28,985 nt of DNA from an uncultured Pseudomonadota bacterium. Its GTDB lineage: Bacteria > Pseudomonadota > Gammaproteobacteria > Burkholderiales > Casimicrobiaceae. The stretch lies in assembly GCA_937958295.1 (NCBI GenBank), contig CALFEY010000366.1:1-28985 (forward strand), given 5' to 3'. The position numbers and the translations under genes are program-made. Positions 7,104-14,099 of this stretch are shown one piece after another (the stretch's first letter is position 1; each line of letters starts with the position of its first letter). The notes below the pieces were generated by a model that ran no database searches, had not been told where the DNA came from, and saw only the letters and a list, made by a program, of their open reading frames with translations.

Positions 7104-7715
7104 ATGGCCGATGGAAAGATCAAGTCCTGGAACGACGAGCGCGGGTTCGGCTTCATCGAGCCGCGCGACGGAGGACAGGACGTGTTCGTGCACATTCGCG
7201 CCTTCGAGGGACGCGCGAAGCGTCCGGTCGTGAACCAGCAGGTCTCGTTCGACGTGGAGATCGGGCCGAACGGGAGAAAGCGGGCCTGTAACGTGCAGCC
7301 GCTTCGCGTCGCCCGCATGCGCCCGGCACGACGCGACGGTCCGGGGCAGTGGGGCACGGTGACGCTGCTTGCCATTCCCGCGTTCCTCATGATCTATGGG
7401 ACAGTGGACATTCTTTGGAAGCCGCCCGCGGCCATCGGCGCGGCTTACCTCGGTGCAAGCCTGCTCACGTTCGCCGTCTACTGGTGGGACAAGTCGGCGG
7501 CCCTGCAGGGGGCGCCGCGTGTCTCGGAGCTTGCGCTGCACGCGCTCGCGTTGGCCGGAGGGTGGCCCGGCGCCTTGCTGGCGCAGCAGCTCTTGCGGCA
7601 CAAGTCCACGAAGGCGCGGTTCCGGCGAATGTTCTGGGCGATGGTCCTGCTGAACGGGGCCGCCTTCGTGCTCCTCTCGTCGCCCGTTGGCCGCTGGTGG
7701 GCGCCAACGCTCTAG
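7104..7715 (+). CDS. Cold-shock domain fused to DUF1294 membrane domain
   Basis: The 203-residue protein joins two known modules. Residues 1-65 are a cold-shock OB-fold with the nucleic-acid motifs GKIKSWNDERGFGFIEP and QDVFVHIRAF. Residues about 80-203 are a DUF1294 membrane domain with three hydrophobic segments (around VTLLAIPAFLMIYGTVDILW, IGAAYLGASLLTFAVYWW and MFWAMVLLNGAAFVLLSS). It carries the family motif YWWDKSAALQGAPRVSE, then GGWPGALLAQQLLRHKSTK. This fusion recurs in proteobacteria; its function is unknown, perhaps a membrane-tethered RNA-binding protein. ATG 7104 is chosen because GGGAG (7094-7098) lies five bases upstream. An earlier ATG at 7044 would add 20 residues ahead of the cold-shock fold. 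The stop overlaps the stop of the convergent phosphoesterase in CTAG (7712-7715). The 162 bases to the divergent cupin hold no other feature I can support. Confidence 0.9.
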   Translation: MADGKIKSWNDERGFGFIEPRDGGQDVFVHIRAFEGRAKRPVVNQQVSFDVEIGPNGRKRACNVQPLRVARMRPARRDGPGQWGTVTLLAIPAFLMIYGTVDILWKPPAAIGAAYLGASLLTFAVYWWDKSAALQGAPRVSELALHALALAGGWPGALLAQQLLRHKSTKARFRRMFWAMVLLNGAAFVLLSSPVGRWWAPTL

Positions 7716-8506
7716 GGCAAGGCCCGATAGTGCGCGGTCTCATCGGCCGCCACCGCGTGCGTGATGAGCTCGCCGCCTTCGCGCCACACGTGCAGGGCCA
7801 GCATGGGAGGCGTGTCCACCCAGTGCTCCGGCGACGATCCATCGGCGCGGAACTCGAGTGCAGGGGCAGTGGCGGGGGCCGTCACGGCCACCGTGCCGCC
7901 CCAGCGGCGCACGAGGGAGCGATGGAGGTGGCCGCACAGCACGGCTTCCACGTGCGGATGCTTCGCCACCACCGCCGCCAGCGCCTCGCCGTTCTCGCAG
8001 CGCATGTCGGGATTGGGCGTGGCGCCGCCGTCGAAGGGCGGATGGTGCATGAAGAGGACCGTGGGCTTCGACGACGCGCCTAGCGTGGCGTCGATCCACG
8101 CGAGGCGCTCCGCGCACAGCACGCCGCCGGTGCGGCCGGGCTCGGTCGTGTCGATCGCGACGAGACGCACGGGGTAGTCGTCGATCGCGTACTGGAAGTA
8201 GGGCGTGTCGAGCCGCTTGGCGATCGCGGGAAATGCGTCGCGCATGGTGCTGCGCAGGTCGTGATTGCCGGGAATGGGCAGCACGGGCATCGGCAACGGG
8301 GCGAGGAGCTCGAGAAGCTGGCGGTAGTCCTCGGCGCCGCCGGTGTCCACGAGGTCGCCGGTGGCGAGCACCACGTCGGGCCGCGGCGTCAGTGCGAGCA
8401 GGCACGTCACGGCGCTGCGCAGTCGGGCGGTGGTGTCGGCGGCGTTGCCGAAGGCTTTCGCGCCGCCGGCACGGATGTGGGTGTCGGTGATTTGTGCGAT
8501 GAGCAT
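7712..8506 (-). CDS. Calcineurin-like metallophosphoesterase (CpdA / 3',5'-cyclic nucleotide phosphodiesterase-like)
   Basis: The 264-residue protein carries all five metal-binding blocks of the class III cyclic-nucleotide phosphodiesterase/calcineurin superfamily: QITDTHI near the N terminus, ATGDLVDTGG, PIPGNHD, FMHHPP and CGHLHR. Length and motif spacing fit the CpdA/Icc subgroup, which hydrolyses cAMP in E. coli, but other substrates such as phospholipid head groups or other phosphodiesters occur in the family. It is cytoplasmic, with no signal peptide. It is divergent from the response regulator (48 bases between starts) and converges with the cold-shock/DUF1294 gene. The family assignment is certain; cAMP specificity is inferred. 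Confidence 0.88.
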   Translation of the reverse strand: MLIAQITDTHIRAGGAKAFGNAADTTARLRSAVTCLLALTPRPDVVLATGDLVDTGGAEDYRQLLELLAPLPMPVLPIPGNHDLRSTMRDAFPAIAKRLDTPYFQYAIDDYPVRLVAIDTTEPGRTGGVLCAERLAWIDATLGASSKPTVLFMHHPPFDGGATPNPDMRCENGEALAAVVAKHPHVEAVLCGHLHRSLVRRWGGTVAVTAPATAPALEFRADGSSPEHWVDTPPMLALHVWREGGELITHAVAADETAHYRALP

Positions 8507-8511
8507 CCGCC

Positions 8512-8517
8512 TATACT
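8512..8517 (+). promoter_or_regulatory. Likely -10 element of the response-regulator gene
   Basis: TATACT (8512-8517) matches the sigma70 -10 consensus at five of six bases and stands out in GC-rich DNA. The -35 region (about 8489-8496, GATTTGTG) is weak. Transcription would start near 8524, about 31 bases before the ATG at 8555. The element overlaps the leader of the divergent phosphoesterase. Confidence 0.5.
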
Positions 8518-8554
8518 AGAACATCGCGGCCGTGGCGCCCCGGTTCCGCTCGCT

Positions 8555-9166
8555 ATGTCCATCGACGTCATCCTCGCCGACAAGAATCCGCTCGTGATCC
8601 GCGGACTCTCGGACCTCTTCGCCAAATCGCGGCTGCATCTTGCAGCCACCGTGCCCGATGGCCGACGCTTCCTCGCGGAGATCCGCAGGCAACGCTTCGA
8701 CGTGGGCGTGATCGGCTGGGAAATGCCCGGCGTGGACGGTCGCGCCGTGCTGCAGGCCCTGCGCACCATCGAAGGCGCACCGCCGGTGGTGGTGTACACG
8801 GGCAATGCCGATGCGGCGATCCCGCGCCAGGTGATGGCACTGGGCGGCGCGGGATTCGTGTCGAAGAGCGAGCCGCCCGAGGTGCTCCTCAGCACGCTTG
8901 CCGACGTCGCGATCGGTCGTATGGTCTTCCCGTTCGTCGACGTGCGCCTTCTGAACGAAGCCGCGAGTCATGTGCTGACGCCGCGCGAGGTGGAGCTCCT
9001 GGCGAGCCTCGCCTCGGGCGCCAGCAATCGCGACATCGCGGCGCGGCACGCGATCTCGCTGCACACCGTCAAGTTCCACCTCAAGAACATCTACGCGAAG
9101 CTGCAGGCATCCAATCGGGCGCAGGCGGTTTCCATCTACCTCTCGTCCCGCGAACGCGGCCGGTGA
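8555..9166 (+). CDS. NarL/LuxR-family transcriptional regulator with degenerate receiver domain
   Basis: This 203-residue protein has the NarL/FixJ layout. Residues 1-120 form a receiver-like domain (start SIDVILADKNPLVIRGL, conserved Thr82 in VVVYTGN, Lys104 in FVSKSEP). Residues 141-200 form a LuxR-type helix-turn-helix (LTPREVELLASLASGASNRD, then SLHTVKFHLKNIYAKLQASN). The residue in the phospho-acceptor position is Gly54 (FDVGVIGWEMPGVDG, normally LDxxMP), and one acidic-pocket Asp is Lys10. The protein probably does not respond to a histidine kinase in the normal way; no kinase gene is nearby. It lies just upstream of the sugar operon and two palindromes, and probably controls that operon or itself. 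ATG 8555 starts the receiver fold. The frame is open back to 8261 but that part only mirrors the divergent gene. Confidence 0.9.
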   Translation: MSIDVILADKNPLVIRGLSDLFAKSRLHLAATVPDGRRFLAEIRRQRFDVGVIGWEMPGVDGRAVLQALRTIEGAPPVVVYTGNADAAIPRQVMALGGAGFVSKSEPPEVLLSTLADVAIGRMVFPFVDVRLLNEAASHVLTPREVELLASLASGASNRDIAARHAISLHTVKFHLKNIYAKLQASNRAQAVSIYLSSRERGR

Positions 9167-9185
9167 CCTACCCGAACGGGTAGGT
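9166..9185. promoter_or_regulatory. Perfect palindrome I (candidate operator)
   Basis: ACCTACCCG (9166-9174) and CGGGTAGGT (9177-9185) are perfect inverted 9-mers around AA. The palindrome begins on the last base of the regulator's stop codon and lies about 66 bases upstream of the proposed start of the ABC operon. It could also fold as a hairpin ending the regulator transcript, though no U-tract follows. Confidence 0.6.
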
Positions 9186-9191
9186 ATCGGT

Positions 9192-9208
9192 ACCACCCCC
9201 GGGGTGGT
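9192..9208. promoter_or_regulatory. Perfect palindrome II (candidate operator)
   Basis: ACCACCCC (9192-9199) and GGGGTGGT (9201-9208) are perfect inverted 8-mers around a single C. Its centre (9200) lies about 42 bases upstream of the start site predicted from the -10 at 9230. That is the typical class II activator position for LuxR-type regulators. It lies about 24 bases centre-to-centre from palindrome I. Confidence 0.6.
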
Positions 9209-9229
9209 TCGCACGAAGTCGGCGCGTGG

Positions 9230-9235
9230 CATAGT
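9230..9235 (+). promoter_or_regulatory. Possible -10 element of the sugar operon
   Basis: CATAGT (9230-9235) matches the -10 consensus at four of six positions, with no good -35 (TTCGCA at 9208-9213). This fits an activator-dependent promoter with palindrome II next to the -35 region. Transcription would begin near 9242, giving a leader of about 19 bases to the ATG at 9261. Confidence 0.35.
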
Positions 9236-9260
9236 GCGCCGGCACCAATTCGGGGACGCC

Positions 9261-10322
9261 ATGTCGAGCATTTCGGTCACGGGCCTGACCAAACGTTGGG
9301 GTAGCGTCACGGCGCTGCACGGTATCGACTTCGAGGCGCGCGCAGGCGAGCTCGTGATCCTGCTCGGGCCGTCGGGCTGCGGCAAGTCGACCACGCTGCG
9401 CATCATCGCGGGGCTGGAAGAAGCCACGTCCGGCCGCATCCGCTTCGGCGATCGCGACGTTACGGCGCTGCCGGCGGCACAGCGCGGGATCGCGATGGTG
9501 TTCCAGTCGTATGCCCTCTATCCGCACCTGTCGGTGCGCGAGAACATCGTCTTCGGCCTGAAGGTGCGGCGGTTGCCCGCTGCGCAACGCGAGAGTCGCC
9601 TCGAGCGCGCCGCGGAGATCCTGGGCATCGGCAAGCTGCTCGACCGGCGTCCCGCGGAGCTTTCCGGTGGACAGAAGCAGCGCGTGGCGCTGGGCCGCGC
9701 GATCGTCGCGCAGACGCCCATCTGCCTCATGGACGAGCCGCTGTCCAATCTCGACGCGCAGCTGCGGCAGGACATGCGCACCGAGATCCGCGCGCTGCAA
9801 CGGCGGCTCGGCATGACGATGCTCTACGTCACGCACGACCAGACCGAGGCGATGACGATGGCCGACCAGGTCATCCTGATGCGCGACGGTCGCATCGAGC
9901 AGAAGGGTCGTCCTGCCGACCTGTACATGCGTCCCGCCACGGGCTTCGTGGCCCGCTTCGTGGGCACGCCGCCAATGAACCTGCTCGCGCTGGAGGGCGC
10001 AGCCCTCACTGCACTCGAGTCCGCCGTGCCCGTGCTCGGACTGCCGCCGCTACCGCGCGGCGGTCACCTCGGTGTGCGCCCCGAATCGCTGCGCCTGGCC
10101 GACGCCGGCCTGCCCGCCCTGGTGGCCACGGTGGAGTACCTCGGTGCCGACTCGATCGTGCTCTGCGAAGTGGGCGGCCAGCGCGTGGCCGTGCGCGTGG
10201 ACGGCGCCACGGACCTCGCTCCCGGCAACGCGGTGCGCCTTGCGTGGCGGACGGAGGACACGCACCTCTTCGGGCCCGATGGCACGCGCCTCGCGCCCGA
10301 GCGCGTGGAGGTCGCGGCGTGA
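9261..10322 (+). CDS. ABC importer ATP-binding protein, UgpC/MalK type
   Basis: The 353-residue protein energises the importer encoded by the next three genes. The nucleotide-binding domain has Walker A GPSGCGKST (about 36-44), Q-loop MVFQSYALYPHLSVRENI, signature LSGGQKQRVALGRA, Walker B ICLMDEPLSNLD and switch His in LYVTHDQTEAM. The region after about 235 (FVGTPPMNLL, GVRPESL, then DTHLFGPDG) is the OB-type regulatory domain of the carbohydrate-uptake (CUT1) family. That family carries sugars, polyols or glycerol-3-phosphate. ATG 9261 is preferred, with GGGGA at 9252-9256. The gene is the first of a nine-gene plus-strand operon, and its stop overlaps the next start in GTGA. Confidence 0.92.
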   Translation: MSSISVTGLTKRWGSVTALHGIDFEARAGELVILLGPSGCGKSTTLRIIAGLEEATSGRIRFGDRDVTALPAAQRGIAMVFQSYALYPHLSVRENIVFGLKVRRLPAAQRESRLERAAEILGIGKLLDRRPAELSGGQKQRVALGRAIVAQTPICLMDEPLSNLDAQLRQDMRTEIRALQRRLGMTMLYVTHDQTEAMTMADQVILMRDGRIEQKGRPADLYMRPATGFVARFVGTPPMNLLALEGAALTALESAVPVLGLPPLPRGGHLGVRPESLRLADAGLPALVATVEYLGADSIVLCEVGGQRVAVRVDGATDLAPGNAVRLAWRTEDTHLFGPDGTRLAPERVEVAA

Positions 10323-11200
10323 TCGGCACGCGCTCGCGCCACTGGGTGGAGGGCTGGCTCCTCGTGCTGCCGGCGCTCGTGCTGTTGGTGGCGTTCACGC
10401 ACTGGCCGGTGATCGCGTCGCTGATCGACAGCCTCAACTCCACCCCGCGTCGAGGCGCGGCCCCGAACTTCGTAGGCCTGGAGAACTACCAGCGGCTCGT
10501 CGCCGATCCGGTGTTCGCCAAGGTGATGTGGAACAACGCGGTCTTTGCCTTCGGCACGATCCCCACCAGCGTGGTGCTGGCCCTGCTGATGGCGGTGTGG
10601 GTGAACTCGGCCATCCGCGGGCGGGCGGCGCTGCGCCTCGCGTACTTTACGCCGACGATCCTGCCCATGATCGCCGCCGCCAATATCTGGCTCTTCTTCT
10701 ACACCCCCGACTACGGCTTGCTCGACCAGATCACCGGCCTCTTCGGCTTCGGCCGCACCAATTGGCTCGGCAATCCCGACACCGTGCTCTGGTGCATCGT
10801 GGTGATGACGGTGTGGAAGGAGGCCGGGTTCTTCATGATCTTCTACCTCGCCGCCCTGCAGGCGATCCCGCCCGATCTCACCGAGGCGGCATCGCTCGAC
10901 GGAACCAGCCGGTGGTACTTCTTCCGCCGCGTGACGCTGCCGCTCATCATGCCCACGACGCTGTTCGTGCTCGTGAACGCCGTCATCAACTCGTTCAAGC
11001 TCGTGGACCACATCGTAGTCATGACCAAGGGCGGTCCGGATAACGCGAGCTCGCTCATCCTCTACTACATCTACGAGACGGCCTTCAGCTTCTGGGACAC
11101 GGCCTACGCGTCGGCGCTCACCATGGTGCTGCTCGTGGTCCTGGCGCTCCTCGCGCTCGTCCAGTTCGGCGTCCTCGAGCGGCGCATCCACTACCGATGA
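10319..11200 (+). CDS. ABC importer permease, UgpA/MalF type
   Basis: The 293-residue inner-membrane protein has six predicted membrane segments, beginning with WLLVLPALVLLVAFTHWPVI. The cytoplasmic EAA loop that contacts the ATPase is EAASLDGTSRWYFFRRVTLP. The extracytoplasmic loop NFVGLENYQRLVADPVFAKV is typical of UgpA/LacF-type CUT1 permeases. The start is GTG 10319, overlapping the ATPase stop by four bases (GTGA). This removes 25 residues that would come from reading back into the ATPase gene. It pairs with the following permease to form the membrane channel. Confidence 0.92.
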   Translation: MIGTRSRHWVEGWLLVLPALVLLVAFTHWPVIASLIDSLNSTPRRGAAPNFVGLENYQRLVADPVFAKVMWNNAVFAFGTIPTSVVLALLMAVWVNSAIRGRAALRLAYFTPTILPMIAAANIWLFFYTPDYGLLDQITGLFGFGRTNWLGNPDTVLWCIVVMTVWKEAGFFMIFYLAALQAIPPDLTEAASLDGTSRWYFFRRVTLPLIMPTTLFVLVNAVINSFKLVDHIVVMTKGGPDNASSLILYYIYETAFSFWDTAYASALTMVLLVVLALLALVQFGVLERRIHYR

Positions 11201-12012
11201 GCCGGGCCCGCAAGCCGCTCGTGCTGGAGGAGCTCGGCGCCTGGCTCCTGGGCCTGCTGTGGGTCATCCCGCTGCTGTTCGCCGTGTGGGCCGCGGTCCA
11301 CCCGCCGGAGTTCGCGGCGCGCTTCGACCCGACCGCGCCGCTCACGCTCGACAATTTTGCGATGGCCTGGGAGCGCGCGCCCTTCCCGCGCTACTTCCTC
11401 AATACGTTCCTGCTCGTCACGCTGATCCTCGCCGGGCAGTTCATCGTGTGCACGCTCGCGGCCTACGCCTTCGCGCGCGTGCGCTTCCCGGGCGCCGACA
11501 TCGTATTCGCGCTGGTGCTGATCCAGCTCATGATCACGCCCGACGTGCTGATCGTGGAGAACTACCGCTCCATGGCAAAGCTCGGCCTGCTCGACACCAT
11601 CACGGGCATGGGCCTGCCTTACGTGGCCAGCGCGTTCGGCGTGTTTCTGCTGCGCCAGGCGTTCAAGCAGGTGCCGCGCGAGCTCGACGACGCGGCACAG
11701 ATCGAGGGCGCGTCGACGCTCGGCATCCTGTGGCGCGTGTATGTGCCCGTCGCGCGCCCGATCTACGTGGCCTACGGGCTCGTGTCCGTCAGCTTCCACT
11801 GGAACAACTTCCTGTGGCCGCTGATCGTGACCAATTCGGTGGAGAAGCGGCCGCTCACGGTAGGGCTCGCGCTGTTCGGCGCGGCCGAGACCGGCGTGGA
11901 CTGGTCGACGATCTGCGCGGCCACGCTCATCTCCGTGGCACCGCTGCTGATCGCATTCCTGCTGTTCCAGCGCCAGTTCGTGCAGTCGTTCATCCGTGTC
12001 GGCATCAAATAA
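11197..12012 (+). CDS. ABC importer permease, UgpE/MalG type
   Basis: The 271-residue protein is the second CUT1 permease subunit. It has an N-terminal membrane segment (WLLGLLWVIPLLFAVWAAV), the TLDNFAMAWERAPFPRYFLN loop, four to five further hydrophobic segments and the EAA-like loop ELDDAAQIEGASTLGILWRV. The C terminus FQRQFVQSFIRVGIK matches the usual xxGxxxGAVK-type end of this subunit in position. ATG 11197 overlaps the upstream stop in ATGA. The binding-protein gene follows after 17 bases. Confidence 0.92.
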   Translation: MSRARKPLVLEELGAWLLGLLWVIPLLFAVWAAVHPPEFAARFDPTAPLTLDNFAMAWERAPFPRYFLNTFLLVTLILAGQFIVCTLAAYAFARVRFPGADIVFALVLIQLMITPDVLIVENYRSMAKLGLLDTITGMGLPYVASAFGVFLLRQAFKQVPRELDDAAQIEGASTLGILWRVYVPVARPIYVAYGLVSVSFHWNNFLWPLIVTNSVEKRPLTVGLALFGAAETGVDWSTICAATLISVAPLLIAFLLFQRQFVQSFIRVGIK

Positions 12013-12029
12013 CGAAGGAGGAGTCTCAA

Positions 12030-13301
12030 ATGCTCAGGAAATTGCTCATGACCGCGGTGGCGACGTGCTTCGCCAGCGGTGTCGCGTCGGCAGTCGAAGT
12101 GACGATGTACTACCCGGTGTCCGCCGGCGGCCCCATCGCGCAGGCCTACGAGAGCCTGGCGGCCGACTTCACCAAGGCGAACCCGTCGATCACGATCAAG
12201 CCCGTGTTCGCAGGCAACCAGGTCGACGCGCTCGTCAAGGCGCAGACCGCCGCACGCGGCGGCAATCCGCCCGCGATGGCCATCATCGATTCCACCAACG
12301 TGTTCACGCTGATGGAGGACGACATGATCCAGCCCATCTCCGACTTCGTGAAGACGGAAGACGAGAAGAAGATGCTCGCCGACATCTATCCGGCGTTCCT
12401 CGCCAACTCGGTAGTGGGCGACAAGGTCTGGAGCCTGCCGTTCCAACGCTCCACGGTGATCATGTATTACAACAAGGACGCGTTCCGCGAAGCGGGACTC
12501 GACCCGGAGAAGGCCCCCGCCACCTGGGCGGAGATGGCCGCGGCGGCGCAGAAGCTCGTCAAGAAGGACGCGCAGGGCAACACGGTGCGCTACGGCATCG
12601 AGATCCCTTCGTCGCAGCCCGATTTCTACTGGCCGTTCCAGGCGATGGTCACCGAGGCCGGCGGCACCATGATGAGCGCCGACGGCAAGAAGACCTCCTT
12701 CGACTCGCCGGAGATGAACAAATCGCTCAACTACTGGCTGTCGCTCATCAAGTCCGGCGCGATGCCCTCGGGCATCACCGCCTGGGCCACGGTGCCCACC
12801 AACTTCCTCGCCGGCAAGACGGGCATGATGTGGCACACCACCGGCAACCTCGTGCGAGTGAACAAGGAAGCGAAGTTCCCCGTGGGCGTGGCGATGCTGC
12901 CTGCCGACGTGAAGCGCGGCACGCCGGTGGGCGGCGGCAACATCTTTATCTTCAAGGGCGCCCCGGCCGCCGAGAAGGAGGCCGCGTGGCAATTCGCCAA
13001 GTGGCTGGTGAGTCCCGAGCGGTCGGCCGAGTTCTCGGCCAAGACGGGTTACGTCGCCGTGCGCAAGGCCGCCTACGACGTGCCGGCGATGAAGAAGTAC
13101 GTGGCCGAAGTGCCCTCGGCGCTCGTCGCGCGCGACCAGCTCCAGTACGCGGTCAAGGCGCTGTCGACCTACGACAACGCCCGCGTGCACAAGGCGCTCA
13201 TGGACTCGCTGCAGGCAGGCCTCAACGGCCAGATGCCGCCTGACGCCGCGCTCAAGAAGGCGCAGGCCGACGCGACGCAGATCCTCAAGCGGTTCCAGTA
13301 G
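12030..13301 (+). CDS. Extracellular solute-binding protein family 1, UgpB-like
   Basis: The 423-residue protein is the periplasmic receptor of the importer. A Sec signal peptide (MLRKLLMTAVATCFASGVASA) is followed by the mature start VEVTMYYPV. The family 1 core includes PAMAIID, LPFQRSTVIMYYNKDAFREA, GLDPEKAPATWAEM and KTGYVAVRKAAYD. These align with E. coli UgpB at the glycerol-3-phosphate site region (PFNSSTPVLYYNKDAF and KTGYLPITKAAYD), but the pocket residues differ (WHSMEG becomes YYPVSAGG). The ligand may therefore be another polyol, sugar or phosphate ester. A near-perfect ribosome site AAGGAGGAG (12015-12023) precedes ATG 12030. It is the strongest in the operon, fitting the high expression needed for a binding protein. 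Confidence 0.9.
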   Translation: MLRKLLMTAVATCFASGVASAVEVTMYYPVSAGGPIAQAYESLAADFTKANPSITIKPVFAGNQVDALVKAQTAARGGNPPAMAIIDSTNVFTLMEDDMIQPISDFVKTEDEKKMLADIYPAFLANSVVGDKVWSLPFQRSTVIMYYNKDAFREAGLDPEKAPATWAEMAAAAQKLVKKDAQGNTVRYGIEIPSSQPDFYWPFQAMVTEAGGTMMSADGKKTSFDSPEMNKSLNYWLSLIKSGAMPSGITAWATVPTNFLAGKTGMMWHTTGNLVRVNKEAKFPVGVAMLPADVKRGTPVGGGNIFIFKGAPAAEKEAAWQFAKWLVSPERSAEFSAKTGYVAVRKAAYDVPAMKKYVAEVPSALVARDQLQYAVKALSTYDNARVHKALMDSLQAGLNGQMPPDAALKKAQADATQILKRFQ

Positions 13302-13321
13302 CCGGCGCGTCGATCCTGCCG

Positions 13322-14086
13322 ATGGACGCACTCGACGCTCGCCTCGACCTCGCGCAACGCATCGCGCGCGAGGCGGGCACGCGCCTGCTCGCCTTCAGCC
13401 GGGAGCGGCTCGACGTCTCGGCCAAGGGGGCGCAGGACTTCGTCACCGCGGCCGACCGCGCCGTGGAGACGATGATCCGCGAGGCCGTGGCCGCGGCCTT
13501 TCCGGGCGACACCGTCCTGGGCGAGGAGGAGGGCGGCGAGGTCGCCGACCGCCTCTGGGTGGTCGATCCGATCGACGGGACCATCAACTTCATCCGCGGC
13601 CTGCCGAGCTACGCCGTGTCCATCGCCTATGTCGAGGGCGAATGCCTCGAGCTCGGCGTGGTACACATTCCGCTGCTCGGCGAGACGTTCACCGCGCGCC
13701 GCGGCCACGGCGCCTTCTGCAACGAACGCCCCCTGCGCGTGAGCGCATGCGCGCGGCTCGCCGATGCGCGCATCGCGGCGGGCTACGCGCAGCGCGGGAG
13801 CAGGGCGCAGCACCTGCGCTTCCTCGGTCGTCTCATGCGGGCGGGCTCCGACATCCTCAAGGTCAATTCCGCCGCCGTATGCCTCGCCATGACCGCCGCG
13901 GGTCGCATCGACGGTTACTTCGAGCGCGAGCTGATGGCGTGGGACGTGCTGGGCGGGCAACTGCTGGTGCGCGAGGCCGGAGGCTTCACCAACGATTTCG
14001 GGGCGCACGGCCTCACGCGCAAGGACTACACGATCGCCTGTGGTCCGGCCTTGGCCGCCGAGCTGCGCGCGGCTGCGCAGGTGTGA
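13322..14086 (+). CDS. Inositol-monophosphatase-family phosphatase
   Basis: The 254-residue protein contains the three Mg-binding motifs of the IMPase/SuhB/HisN family: GEEEGGE (about residue 67), WVVDPIDGTINFIRGLP (about 79-95) and WDVLGGQLLVREAGG near the C terminus. The family removes phosphate from inositol-1-P, histidinol-P, fructose bisphosphate and related sugar or polyol phosphates. Placed between an Ugp-type importer and sugar kinases, it may dephosphorylate an imported phosphate ester or a pathway intermediate. The usual partner of a true ugp operon, the phosphodiesterase UgpQ, is absent here. The start at 13322 is 20 bases after the binding-protein stop; no clear Shine-Dalgarno is visible. 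Confidence 0.88.
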   Translation: MDALDARLDLAQRIAREAGTRLLAFSRERLDVSAKGAQDFVTAADRAVETMIREAVAAAFPGDTVLGEEEGGEVADRLWVVDPIDGTINFIRGLPSYAVSIAYVEGECLELGVVHIPLLGETFTARRGHGAFCNERPLRVSACARLADARIAAGYAQRGSRAQHLRFLGRLMRAGSDILKVNSAAVCLAMTAAGRIDGYFERELMAWDVLGGQLLVREAGGFTNDFGAHGLTRKDYTIACGPALAAELRAAAQV

Positions 14087-14099
14087 AGGGCGCGAGGCG

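Noticed and set aside
6942..7601. N-terminal extension of the cupin frame to 7601
   Set aside because: The extra 220 codons run opposite the cold-shock/DUF1294 gene and carry no domain; the cupin fold is complete from 6941.
8261..8554. Upstream extension of the NarL-type regulator
   Set aside because: It overlaps the divergent phosphoesterase. The receiver fold begins exactly at the ATG at 8555, behind a good -10 element.
9227..9243. Sigma54-like promoter (TGGCA near the ABC operon)
   Set aside because: The GG is present but the required GC ten bases further is not (CC instead), and no enhancer-binding activator gene is nearby.
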